Shown piece after piece: positions 1 through 5,831 of a DNA stretch of 7,076 bases. A program made the translations under genes and the position numbers. How positions within the stretch are numbered: position 1 is the first letter of the stretch; each line of letters begins with the position of its first letter. The notes beneath the pieces are model-generated. The model did not search any database. It worked only from the letters and a program-made list of their open reading frames with translations, and had not been told where the DNA came from. The stretch comes from Anaerolineae bacterium (GTDB lineage Bacteria > Chloroflexota > Anaerolineae > JAFGEY01): NCBI GenBank assembly GCA_016929205.1, contig JAFGJF010000563.1:1-7076 (forward strand). Reading direction: 5' to 3'.

Positions 1-106
1 CTGCCTCCGAGACCAACGCGTTCGAACAGCGCAGCCCTCTGACCAAAAAGGGTTGCCCATCCAAACGCGTCGTCTCCCCCAGAACACCAAAACAATGTTT
101 GCTCAC
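1..106 (-). CDS. 5' end of a probable glycoside-hydrolase-like protein, cut by the window edge
   Basis: An open frame runs off the left edge on the minus strand. Read from GTG at 106 it gives VSKHCFGVLGETTRL and then DGQPFLVRGLRCSNALVSEA. The pattern D-G-[KQ]-P-F-x-[VI]-[RI]-G-L-R resembles the opening beta-strand of many bacterial cellulase/mannanase-type glycosyl hydrolases, which begin with the phrase 'the thing with which I was provided'; this is a family resemblance recalled from memory. GTG at 106 is preceded by GGAAG (116-112) at a spacing of 5 nt. An in-frame ATG at 148 lies inside a repeat array and has no Shine-Dalgarno. The gene starts 55 nt after the kinase stop on the same strand, so it is probably the third cistron of the isomerase-kinase operon, which fits a polysaccharide or glycoside catabolic role. 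Only 35 residues are visible, so both the product and the start are tentative. Confidence 0.5.
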   Translation of the reverse strand, partial: MSKHCFGVLGETTRLDGQPFLVRGLRCSNALVSEA

Positions 107-137
107 AATCGCTTCCGATACCCAAACACACGCCGAT

Positions 138-172
138 GCCTGACGCATCACATGTCACGCATCACGTCTCAC
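138..172. repeat. Degenerate heptamer repeat array, 5 units
   Basis: Five contiguous 7-bp units can be read: GCCTGAC, GCATCAC, ATGTCAC, GCATCAC, GTCTCAC (plus strand). The consensus ends in CAC/GAC and two units are identical. The array fills the gap after the kinase gene, and the kinase stop codon (162-164) lies inside its fourth unit, so the last codons (GET-stop) are made of repeat sequence. It shares the 10-mer ATGCCTGACG (136-145) with the second array at 1244-1253. Period-7 short tandem repeats are best known from cyanobacterial intergenic regions; the role here is unknown. Confidence 0.75.
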
Positions 173-1163
173 CTTTTCCTGTCAAAAAAGCCTCCACCTC
201 CGCTGCAGTCGGCAGCGCCGGGATCACGCCTTGCGTCAGTGAGGTCAAGGCGCCAGCCGCACTGGCGTAGCGCAAAACGTTGCGCAGCCGCTCAACCGTG
301 AGGTGATCGCGCCAGCTAAGCTTCTCCCTCTCCCTGTTGGGGAGAGGGCCGGGGAGTGGGGATACCAATTGGCAGAGCAGTGCGGCGATAAACGCATCAC
401 CACAACCGGTGGCATCCACCGTATCGACCTTGAAGGCCGGCATATGATCGCCTCCCTCGGCGATATAAAAATAGCTGCCCTCTGGACCCAGAGTAACGAC
501 GCATAGTCGAGGGCCTTGCTCTAGCAAGGCATGCCCCACCGACGCGACGTCACCCCCATCCCCGAGAATGTCTGCTTCGATCTCGTTGATCTTGACCAGG
601 TCAACCAGCGGCAGCGTGTCCACTACCCGTTCGTAAGCCGCTTCCCGGCTCCACAGATCGGGTCGATAGTTGACGTCGAACGAGATCAAAGCACCCGCCC
701 GGCGCGCGAGCTCGACCGCCTTGAGCGTTGCGCTACGGCTCGGTTCCTGGATCAAGCTGATCGAGCCAAAGTGAAACACCTTGGTCTGGCCCAGCAATCC
801 TGCATCCAATTCATCCGCACGCAGGCGCATATCGGCCCCGGGGTTGCGGTAAAAGAGGATATCATAGTTGTTTTCATCCGGCATAGCGATAAAGGCCATC
901 GCCGTGCGTGCTTGCTCATCGTAACGCATGCCGCTCACGTCAACGCCTTCCGTCTCTAGCACGCCGGCCAAATGGTGGCCGAACGCGTCGTCACCGACTT
1001 TGCCGATAAAAGCGCTCGTCTTGCCCAGGCGCCGGGCAGCCACAGCCACGTTGGCCGGCGCGCCGCCCGGCTTGGGCCGAAAAGCCGACACCTCGGCCAG
1101 GGGCCGTCCCAGTTCGGCCGGGAACATGTCGACGAGCAGTTCGCCCAAGCAAATGATGTCCAT
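162..1163 (-). CDS. PfkB-family sugar kinase, fructokinase-like
   Basis: Ribokinase/PfkB-fold kinase of 333 aa, expected to phosphorylate a free sugar with ATP in the cytoplasm. Fructose to fructose-6-phosphate is the best guess, because GGAPANVAVAARRLG (33-47), followed by SAFIGKVGDDAFG, and HFGSISLIQEP (131-141) closely follow bacterial and plant fructokinases. The second PfkB signature is DTVDATGCGDAF (247-258), with catalytic base Asp256 and the anion hole in GCGD; Cys254 takes the usual Ala position. ATG at 1163 is chosen over ATG at 1169 because GGAG (1172-1175) lies 8 nt from the former but only 2 nt from the latter. Residues 268-283 (SPLPGPLPNREREKLS) are foreign to the fold: they are encoded by a palindromic dispersed repeat that entered in frame in a loop after the catalytic helix. 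The gene lies 113 bp behind the isomerase gene on the same strand, most likely in one operon. The family call is secure; the substrate is inferred. Confidence 0.93.
   Translation of the reverse strand: MDIICLGELLVDMFPAELGRPLAEVSAFRPKPGGAPANVAVAARRLGKTSAFIGKVGDDAFGHHLAGVLETEGVDVSGMRYDEQARTAMAFIAMPDENNYDILFYRNPGADMRLRADELDAGLLGQTKVFHFGSISLIQEPSRSATLKAVELARRAGALISFDVNYRPDLWSREAAYERVVDTLPLVDLVKINEIEADILGDGGDVASVGHALLEQGPRLCVVTLGPEGSYFYIAEGGDHMPAFKVDTVDATGCGDAFIAALLCQLVSPLPGPLPNREREKLSWRDHLTVERLRNVLRYASAAGALTSLTQGVIPALPTAAEVEAFLTGKGET
318..362. repeat. Palindromic dispersed-type repeat inserted in the kinase gene
   Basis: CCCTCTCCC (326-334) and GGGAGAGGG (340-348) form a perfect 9-bp inverted repeat around a 5-nt loop, followed by GCCGGGGAGTGGGG. 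This matches a motif recalled as common in the intergenic DNA of many bacterial genomes: a CCCTCTCCC hairpin followed by GGCCGGGGTGAGGGG. Here it lies within the coding frame of the PfkB kinase and is read on the minus strand as SPLPGPLPNREREKL, a peptide typical of such repeats when translated. The length is compatible with the reading frame, so the gene is not broken. Whether other copies exist in this genome cannot be seen from one window. Confidence 0.75.
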
Positions 1164-1171
1164 CGTCATAA

Positions 1172-1176
1172 CTCCG
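1172..1176 (-). promoter_or_regulatory. Ribosome binding site that sets the kinase start
   Basis: The minus strand reads CGGAG here. It is 2 nt from ATG-1169, which is too close, and 8 nt from ATG-1163, which is normal spacing. Translation therefore most likely begins with MDIICLGELL and not with MTMDII. Confidence 0.6.
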
Positions 1177-1190
1177 ATCTGATATTCAAG

Positions 1191-1274
1191 ACGTCATCCG
1201 TGATACGTCAGGCGGCAGGCGTCACTCGTCAATGTCAGACACAATGCCTGACGAATGACGTTTGACGAATGTCG
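1191..1274. repeat. Degenerate heptamer array with internal inversion, about 12 units
   Basis: The whole isomerase-kinase gap can be read in 7-bp steps on the plus strand. It starts ACGTCAT, CCGTGAT, ACGTCAG, GCGGCAG, GCGTCAC, TCGTCAA, TGTCAGA, then CACAATG, then CCTGACG, AATGACG, TTTGACG, AATGTCG. The left half carries CGTCA in most units and the right half carries its complement TGACG, so the array is an imperfect inverted pair. CGTCAGGC (1206-1213) and GCCTGACG (1246-1253) are perfectly complementary and could form a hairpin with a 32-nt loop in the operon mRNA. The 10-mer ATGCCTGACG is shared with the array at 138-172. Confidence 0.7.
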
Positions 1275-1276
1275 AC

Positions 1277-2029
1277 CTATTTGCCCATAGCCTTTAGCGC
1301 CTGCAAACAGCGATCCACACACTCGAGCGGCGGAAAAGCATAACTCTCCTGCTCGACGATGTACCACTCGGTGTTGCCGCTCGTCTCGCACACCTGAAAG
1401 ACCTCCTCCCAGGGCACATCATCTTCACCGATCAGCGCCTTGTCGTTGGTCGAAGAATACGCCTTGAGGTGTACCGTCAGCGCACGGCCTGGATATTGGG
1501 AGAGAAAGGGGATCGGATCCCCGCCGCCGTGCAGGGCATTGCCCAGGTCGATCTGCATCACCACCTCCCGGAGCGTATTGCCGAAAAAGGTATCCCAGGG
1601 CAGCTCGCCGTCCATCGGCGTAAACTCGACGGCGTGGTTGTGATAGCCAGTGTACATGCCTTCTTGGGCCAGTTTGGCAGCGATCTCGTTAAATATCTTG
1701 GCTGTCTCTTGCCACGCCTGGCGCGAATTGCGTCGTTCTTCCGGCAAGCCGGGCACGATCAGGAATTTGTTACCCAACACGCGGTTGAATTCTACTGTTT
1801 CAGCCAGTTGATCCCCCAGCAGCGTGCTCAAGCCAATGTGTGTCCCAGCGACCTTGAGCCCCAGGTCATCGAGCATCGCCCGCAGCTCTTGCGCTGAACG
1901 CCCGTAATAGCCGGCAAACTCGACGCCTTCATAGCCCATCTTGGCCACCGCCTTGAGCGTGGCCGGCAGATCTCGTTCGCAGTCGTGACGAACCGAATAC
2001 AACTGTAAAGCAATGGGAATCCGTGACAT
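1277..2029 (-). CDS. Sugar phosphate isomerase/epimerase, xylose-isomerase-like TIM barrel
   Basis: A protein of 250 aa, the normal size for the AP_endonuc_2 / IolE-IolI-type TIM-barrel family, which isomerises or epimerises sugars, keto-sugars or inosose-like compounds with a divalent metal. The N-terminus IALQLYSVRHDCERDLPATL (6-25) is the family's first strand and helix. Family-typical acidic and histidine positions follow: GVEF (35-38, Glu37), GTHIGL (62-67), GYHNHAVEF (128-136, Glu135), QIDLGNA (159-165, Asp161), TVHLKAY (185-191, His187) and IVEQE (224-228, Glu226). Glu135, Asp161, His187 and Glu226 are the likely metal ligands. ATG at 2029 is chosen because AAAGGAG lies 6 nt upstream and the fold begins at once. 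A longer open frame to 2155 would run through the promoter and has no family-like sequence. It is the first gene of the operon, upstream of the PfkB kinase, which fits isomerisation plus phosphorylation of one sugar. The exact substrate is not deducible. Confidence 0.92.
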   Translation of the reverse strand: MSRIPIALQLYSVRHDCERDLPATLKAVAKMGYEGVEFAGYYGRSAQELRAMLDDLGLKVAGTHIGLSTLLGDQLAETVEFNRVLGNKFLIVPGLPEERRNSRQAWQETAKIFNEIAAKLAQEGMYTGYHNHAVEFTPMDGELPWDTFFGNTLREVVMQIDLGNALHGGGDPIPFLSQYPGRALTVHLKAYSSTNDKALIGEDDVPWEEVFQVCETSGNTEWYIVEQESYAFPPLECVDRCLQALKAMGK

Positions 2030-2126
2030 TTTCTTCTCCTTTGCATCATACAAGCCTGTTGGAAACCAAAGATCCAATGTAGAGATAGAGGGACAAAAAC
2101 GCAGCAAGCGCCGCGTCATCGGCAAG

Positions 2127-2155
2127 AGTATATATCCAGACGCGTCAGGTGTCAA
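2127..2155 (-). promoter_or_regulatory. Sigma70-type promoter of the isomerase-kinase operon
   Basis: On the minus strand the consensus -35 box TTGACA (2155-2150) is separated by exactly 17 bp from TATACT (2132-2127), one base from the TATAAT consensus. Transcription would start near 2120, giving a leader of about 90 nt before the isomerase ATG at 2029. The leader also carries the strong Shine-Dalgarno AAAGGAG. Confidence 0.7.
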
Positions 2156-2162
2156 TCGGCGC

Positions 2163-2176
2163 TGGCCATTTGGCCA
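2163..2176. promoter_or_regulatory. Candidate shared operator between divergent promoters
   Basis: TGGCCA-TT-TGGCCA is an inverted (and also direct) repeat, since each half-site is self-complementary. It lies in the 30 bp between the -35 boxes of the two back-to-back promoters (2155 and 2186), where a dimeric regulator could touch both. No regulator gene is visible in the window, so the ligand and protein are unknown. Confidence 0.4.
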
Positions 2177-2185
2177 TTTCTCACC

Positions 2186-2214
2186 TTGACTTTACAATGA
2201 CACCCGTGTACAAT
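2186..2214 (+). promoter_or_regulatory. Sigma70-type promoter reading rightward
   Basis: TTGACT (2186-2191), a 17-bp spacer, then TACAAT (2209-2214), each box one base from consensus. The start would fall near 2221. The octamer TACAATGA occurs twice (2193-2200 and 2209-2216), so the -10 box lies within the second copy of a direct repeat. The first coding region downstream is the phosphotransferase at 2480, leaving an unusually long leader. Confidence 0.65.
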
Positions 2215-2220
2215 GAAGGC

Positions 2221-2479
2221 AAGAAAACAGCGTCCCGACAACCTTAAACACGTCCGAGAGCGAATGCTATCACCTCATCCACACCCCTGTCCCCGGCAGA
2301 AATGGGTACAATCGAAAAAATAGGAAAACCCGTTAAAAACAATGACCGGAACAGGGACAAAAAGGCGTTGAGTTCTGGTAGGCCGGCTCGCGAGGACGGC
2401 TTTGGCGGCCGGCAGCCTCTTTTTTATTGATACGTCAGCTACGATATTGGGAATTTCTGGATCCGCTGGGGGGAAAACG
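2221..2479 (+). other. Long untranslated leader or small-RNA region
   Basis: About 260 nt separate the predicted start near 2221 from the GTG at 2480. The stretch contains two complementary segments, CCCTGT (2285-2290) and ACAGGG (2351-2356), with CCGG next to each (2292-2295 and 2346-2349), able to close a domain of roughly 60 nt that encloses an A-rich loop. A GC-rich segment and T-run then follow at 2382-2425. No known riboswitch core or T-box sequence was recognised. A 42-codon frame (2302-2430) crosses it but has no convincing ribosome site. It may be a structured leader, an attenuator or a short RNA. Confidence 0.35.
2382..2425 (+). terminator. Terminator-like GC-rich segment with T-run in the leader
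   Basis: GCCGGC at 2382-2387 can pair with GCCGGC at 2408-2413. Alternatively GGCT (2398-2401) pairs with AGCC (2414-2417). Both sit just before TCTTTTTT (2418-2425). The pairings are short and compete with each other, so this is a weak intrinsic terminator or an attenuator, not a textbook one. Its place upstream of the GTG start argues against the longer reading of the phosphotransferase gene from 2402, which would translate through the T-run. Confidence 0.35.
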
Positions 2480-3334
2480 GTGAGACGCATTACTGACCTG
2501 GGTCTGCCAGATCAATTCAGAATCGACTTTATTGAGAGAAACTTGATCGGAGAAACCAACGACGTCTATTATTGCAGAGGCGCGTTCGATGGGCGTGCCA
2601 TCCGTGCCTACATCAAGATCAACAAACACCCGCACCTGAGCTTGGACAACGAATATGCCATCCTCAACGCACTCGGTAATAGCAGCATTCCCGTTCCCAA
2701 CGTGATCTGGTATGGCGGCAAGCAGAACAATCTCCTGATCGTCGAGGCTGTGCCCGGCGCCATGATTTGGGATGCGATCGATCCGCGACGCGGGCCATAC
2801 CACATAGAGCAAGCCCTTTCCTGCCTCGCGGCCTACGGCGAATGCCTGGCCCAGATCCACAATCTGGCCATCGTCTGGCCGCCGCAAAAACGCCCCCGGT
2901 TGTACGGTTTCATCGGGGAACAAAGGATGCAGGACAAACGGTTCAGACGGCTCGTCTCGTGGATTCAGGCCAACGACGACATCTCTCCAGGACAGGTGTT
3001 CGTCCACGGAGATTTCAATACCGCAAGCGTGCTCTTGGATGGAGAGGCCATCTCGGGCGTGATCGATTGGGAATTTGCCGGCTATGGGTGGCGAGAATAC
3101 GATCTCGCCTGGGCACTGCGAGCGCGGTCACGTTTTTTGAGAACAGAAGCAGAGCGGCAGGCGATCCTGGATGGGTACAAACGACGTTCACCCTACGACC
3201 CGGAAGCGTTGCGATGGTGCGAGGTGCTCAACTATCTCCATTTTGCGTACTGGAGCAGAGAGACCGAACCGGCCTACACGTCGTTTGCCCTCGAGCGGGC
3301 AATGGATATCGCGCGACTAACCTACAGTGTCTAG
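2480..3334 (+). CDS. APH/choline-kinase-family phosphotransferase
   Basis: A protein-kinase-like small-molecule kinase (phosphotransferase enzyme family, 284 aa), predicted cytoplasmic and acting on a hydroxyl-bearing small molecule with ATP. The N-lobe carries AYIKINKHP (43-51), with Lys46 as the probable ATP lysine, and NEYAIL (57-62), with Glu58 as its salt-bridge partner. After a hinge near LLIVEAVPG (85-93), the catalytic loop is VHGDFNTASVLL (175-186), with His176 and Asp178, and the metal-binding Asp196 sits in GVIDWEFAG (193-201). The residue that is normally the metal-binding Asn in HGDxxxxN is Ser183 (codon AGC), an oddity that could lower or change activity. GTG at 2480 is preferred because a G-run (2468-2473) lies 6 nt upstream and family similarity begins there; upstream in-frame TTG codons (2402, 2447) fall in or after the terminator-like element. 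It does not match a named resistance enzyme closely, so the substrate is unknown. Confidence 0.85.
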   Translation: MRRITDLGLPDQFRIDFIERNLIGETNDVYYCRGAFDGRAIRAYIKINKHPHLSLDNEYAILNALGNSSIPVPNVIWYGGKQNNLLIVEAVPGAMIWDAIDPRRGPYHIEQALSCLAAYGECLAQIHNLAIVWPPQKRPRLYGFIGEQRMQDKRFRRLVSWIQANDDISPGQVFVHGDFNTASVLLDGEAISGVIDWEFAGYGWREYDLAWALRARSRFLRTEAERQAILDGYKRRSPYDPEALRWCEVLNYLHFAYWSRETEPAYTSFALERAMDIARLTYSV

Positions 3335-3395
3335 TACGGCGTTGGGATTGGCCATCGAGCATAAAATCATCACCATGAACCTCCGTGCGCGGATC

Positions 3396-3408
3396 TTATC
3401 GTCGATAA
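3396..3408. promoter_or_regulatory. 13-bp palindrome upstream of the flavoprotein pair
   Basis: TTATCG-T-CGATAA is a perfect odd palindrome, 36 bp before the oxidoreductase ATG. It could be an operator, but no clear -35/-10 pair was found around it in the 110-bp gap (3335-3444), so the two flavoprotein genes may simply be read through from the phosphotransferase gene. Confidence 0.25.
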
Positions 3409-3444
3409 CCAGCCACGCTATGTTTGTTCAAAGAAAGGAATACG

Positions 3445-4680
3445 ATGGACAAGTTTGAATATGTCATTATTGGCGGCGGGCTTGCCGGCGGCAGGGCCTG
3501 CCAGGGAATCCGCAAGGTAGACGCAGAGGGCAGCATTGCCCTGATTTCGGGCGAGAATCACCTGCCCTACGAACGCCCACCACTCTCCAAAGGCTATCTC
3601 ACCGGCAAGGAAGGCCTGGATCACGTCTATGTCAAAAACGAGCAGTACTATACCGACAACCAGATCCAGTTTATCGGCGGCGCATGGGCAACAAAAATCG
3701 ACCCGCAGGCGCACACCGTGACCCTTGCAAAGGGACAGGTGCTCGGTTATGAAAGACTGCTGCTGGCAACCGGCAGTCGTGCGTGGCGTTTGCCAATTCC
3801 AGGCGCGGACCTGGAAGGGGTTTTGACACTGCGCACGATCGAGGATTCTGATGCGATTCGCCGTGCAGCACATGGCGGCCAACGTGCGCTGGTCCTGGGA
3901 GGCAGTTTCATTGGCTCCGAGGTGGCTGCTTCGCTGGCTCAGCTTGGTGCGCAGGTCACCATGGTCTTTCCCGAGTCGCGGCTGCTCGAACGGGTCGTAC
4001 CCGAAGCCTTGAGCCACCATTTGCACTTCAAGTACGACGCGCATGGGGTGCGCATCCTCACCGGCACCAAACCCGTGCGCCTCGAAGGAGACGCTCGCGT
4101 CGAAAGAGCCGTGCTCGACAACGGCGAAACACTAGACGTTGGTATGGTTGTGATGGGCGTCGGCATCCGGCTCAATGCCGATCTGGCTCGCGATGCGGGT
4201 CTGGAGATGGGTGAATTGGGCGCCGTCCTCGTCAACGAGCAACTGCTGACGAGTGATCCTGACATCTATGCAGCGGGCGACATTGCCGCCTGGCCCGATC
4301 CAACCTTTGGCAAGCGACTGCACGTCGAACACTGGGATGTCGCCCGGCAGCAGGGATTCCGAGCCGGGCGTAACATGGCCGGCGAGAGCAAGCCTTACCG
4401 CACACTGCCCTACTTTTTCTCCGACCTGTTCGACTTGAGCTTTGAGGCGTGGGGCGATCTGGCCAATTGGGATCAAACGATCCTGCGCGGCACACTCGAC
4501 AGTGGTAGCTTTGCGTTTTACTACTTGTACCAGACCAAGATCGTGGGCGTGCTGGCCGTCAACAGGCCAGACCAAGAGCGCAAACCAATGGAGGCGCTGG
4601 TCAAGGCCGGTATATCGTACGATGATGTCAAAACCGTGTTGGGCGACGAAGCAACTGACTTGAGCGCGCTAGTCGAATAA
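3445..4680 (+). CDS. FAD/NAD(P)-dependent oxidoreductase, AIF/ferredoxin-reductase-like
   Basis: A protein of 411 aa with the two-dinucleotide-domain layout of putidaredoxin/rubredoxin reductases and apoptosis-inducing-factor-like proteins, which pass electrons from NAD(P)H through FAD to a small redox protein or quinone. FAD is bound by VIIGGGLAGGRA (7-18). ENHLPYERPPLSKGYL (37-52) is the conserved family stretch after the second strand, and LLLATGSR (105-112) the ATG motif. NAD(P)H is bound by LVLGGSFIGSEVA (149-161), and the second FAD motif is IYAAGDIA (274-281). The C-terminal reductase domain begins near YFFSDLFDLSFEAWG (323-337). There is no CxxC redox pair, so it is not a thioredoxin- or lipoamide-type disulfide reductase. 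ATG at 3445 is chosen over TTG at 3424, because AAAGGA (3434-3439) lies 5 nt before it and the beta-strand starts at once. No ferredoxin, rubredoxin or Rieske partner is encoded nearby. It lies 23 bp before a second flavoprotein gene. Confidence 0.92.
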   Translation: MDKFEYVIIGGGLAGGRACQGIRKVDAEGSIALISGENHLPYERPPLSKGYLTGKEGLDHVYVKNEQYYTDNQIQFIGGAWATKIDPQAHTVTLAKGQVLGYERLLLATGSRAWRLPIPGADLEGVLTLRTIEDSDAIRRAAHGGQRALVLGGSFIGSEVAASLAQLGAQVTMVFPESRLLERVVPEALSHHLHFKYDAHGVRILTGTKPVRLEGDARVERAVLDNGETLDVGMVVMGVGIRLNADLARDAGLEMGELGAVLVNEQLLTSDPDIYAAGDIAAWPDPTFGKRLHVEHWDVARQQGFRAGRNMAGESKPYRTLPYFFSDLFDLSFEAWGDLANWDQTILRGTLDSGSFAFYYLYQTKIVGVLAVNRPDQERKPMEALVKAGISYDDVKTVLGDEATDLSALVE

Positions 4681-4703
4681 GAAAATACCATAGACAAGAG
4701 ACT

Positions 4704-5831
4704 ATGCCTGCACAAAAACAACTCATCCTGGTCGGCGGCGGTCATGCCCATCTTTATTCGCTCAAATACGCACACCGCTTTGTCAAAAAAGATGCACAGG
4801 TAACCCTGGTTTCCCCAAGTCGCTACCTTTACTATTCTGGCATGGGACCGGGAATGATCTCGCGGATCTACAAACCGGATCAACTGCGCTTTGATCTCAA
4901 AGCGTTAGTCGAGTCGCGGGGTGGGACCTTTATCGATGACCGCGTTGTTGCCATCGATCCCGATTTGCGCACGCTCGAACTTGAAAGCGGCAAACAGCTT
5001 GTCTACGACCTGGCCTCATTCAATGTCGGCAGCCAGATCACCTTGGACTGCACGGTGAGCGACCAATGCATGTCCTTTGCCGTCAAGCCAATCGAGAATC
5101 TGGAAAAAATCCGCAGGGCCATTTTGGACCTCCATGCCAACGGCACAGCACAGATCACCGTTGTTGGCGGCGGACCGGCAGGCATCGAATTGGCAGCCAA
5201 TATTACCCAGCTCGTCCAGGGTCGGCGCTCGCGCTCACGGACGCCGCGTGCCCGGATTACGCTGGTCAACAGTGCGGATCGCCTGCTGTCGGCTTTTCCA
5301 GCTCAAGCCGCGCGCCTCGCCGAACGTTCTCTCGAACAGCACGGCGTTGAGATCAGGCATCGATTCCACGTCACCCATATGGCTTCGGACAAGGTGCAGT
5401 CGATAGCCGGCACATCACTCGAGTGCGATATCGCGGTCATTGCCACCGGAATCGCGCCATCCCGTTTGTTTGCCCGCTCCGGTCTGAGTACAGCGCCCGA
5501 TGGTGCGCTTTACGTGAACGACTGTTTACAGCATCCCGACCATTTGGAGATTTTTGGTGGTGGCGATTGCATTGCCATAGAGGGAAGACCGATCGAAAGA
5601 ATCGGCGTTCACGCCGTCCGGCAAGCACCCATTCTGTTTCACAACCTGCTGGCCAGCCTGGAAGAAAAAGCGATGAAAGCGTTTGTGCCCTCACAAAACT
5701 ATGATTTGATCCTGAATATGGGTGACGGTACGGGCATCTTGATCTGGAAATCGACGGCGTGGCAAAGCCGGTTGGCCTTTGCCATCAAACAAATGATTGA
5801 CACGCGCTTTGTAGCAAGGTTTCAACCATAA
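4704..5831 (+). CDS. NDH-2-like pyridine nucleotide oxidoreductase, SelD-associated type
   Basis: A protein of 375 aa. LILVGGGHAHLYSLKYA (7-23) and the segment VTLVSPSRYLYYSGMGPGMI (33-52) are hallmarks of the FAD enzymes that occur fused to the N-terminus of selenide, water dikinase or stand alone, and that are related to type II NADH dehydrogenases. It should oxidise NAD(P)H through FAD; the acceptor (quinone, or a selenium or sulfur species) is unknown. The NAD(P) site is TVVGGGPAGIELAANI (152-167), the ATG-like motif is VIATGIAPS (245-253), and the second FAD motif is FGGGDCIAI (284-292). The stretch QGRRSRSRTPRAR (172-184) is an unusually Arg/Ser-rich loop after the NAD motif. No SelD or selenium gene is visible, so the selenium link is only a family association. 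The start has only a weak GAG ribosome site (AAGAG, 4695-4699). The gene follows the first flavoprotein gene by 23 bp, so one transcript is likely. Its stop TAA overlaps the degraded start of the MFS relic. Confidence 0.88.
   Translation: MPAQKQLILVGGGHAHLYSLKYAHRFVKKDAQVTLVSPSRYLYYSGMGPGMISRIYKPDQLRFDLKALVESRGGTFIDDRVVAIDPDLRTLELESGKQLVYDLASFNVGSQITLDCTVSDQCMSFAVKPIENLEKIRRAILDLHANGTAQITVVGGGPAGIELAANITQLVQGRRSRSRTPRARITLVNSADRLLSAFPAQAARLAERSLEQHGVEIRHRFHVTHMASDKVQSIAGTSLECDIAVIATGIAPSRLFARSGLSTAPDGALYVNDCLQHPDHLEIFGGGDCIAIEGRPIERIGVHAVRQAPILFHNLLASLEEKAMKAFVPSQNYDLILNMGDGTGILIWKSTAWQSRLAFAIKQMIDTRFVARFQP

Noticed and set aside
531..959. Plus-strand frame opposite the PfkB kinase
   Set aside because: It is antisense to a gene with full PfkB signatures and has no family features of its own.
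1191..1274. CRISPR-like array
   Set aside because: The units are only 7 bp, degenerate and contiguous, with no unique spacers and no cas genes.
2030..2155. N-terminal extension of the isomerase up to 2155
   Set aside because: It overlaps the -35 box of the operon's own promoter, and ATG-2029 has an excellent AAAGGAG site.
2302..2430. 42-codon basic small protein in the leader (ATG 2302, stop TGA 2428-2430)
   Set aside because: No convincing ribosome site, no recognisable sequence, and its last codons run through the terminator-like T-run. Kept only as part of the leader description.
2402..2479. N-terminal extension of the phosphotransferase from TTG-2402
   Set aside because: It would translate the GC-rich segment and T-run, has no family similarity, and GTG-2480 has a G-rich ribosome site at good spacing.
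2221..2480. T-box or other known riboswitch
   Set aside because: No T-box consensus or other familiar riboswitch core was found on reading.
4132..4575. Long minus-strand frame opposite the first flavoprotein
   Set aside because: The plus strand carries clear FAD and NAD motifs across the same bases; the antisense translation has no recognisable domain.
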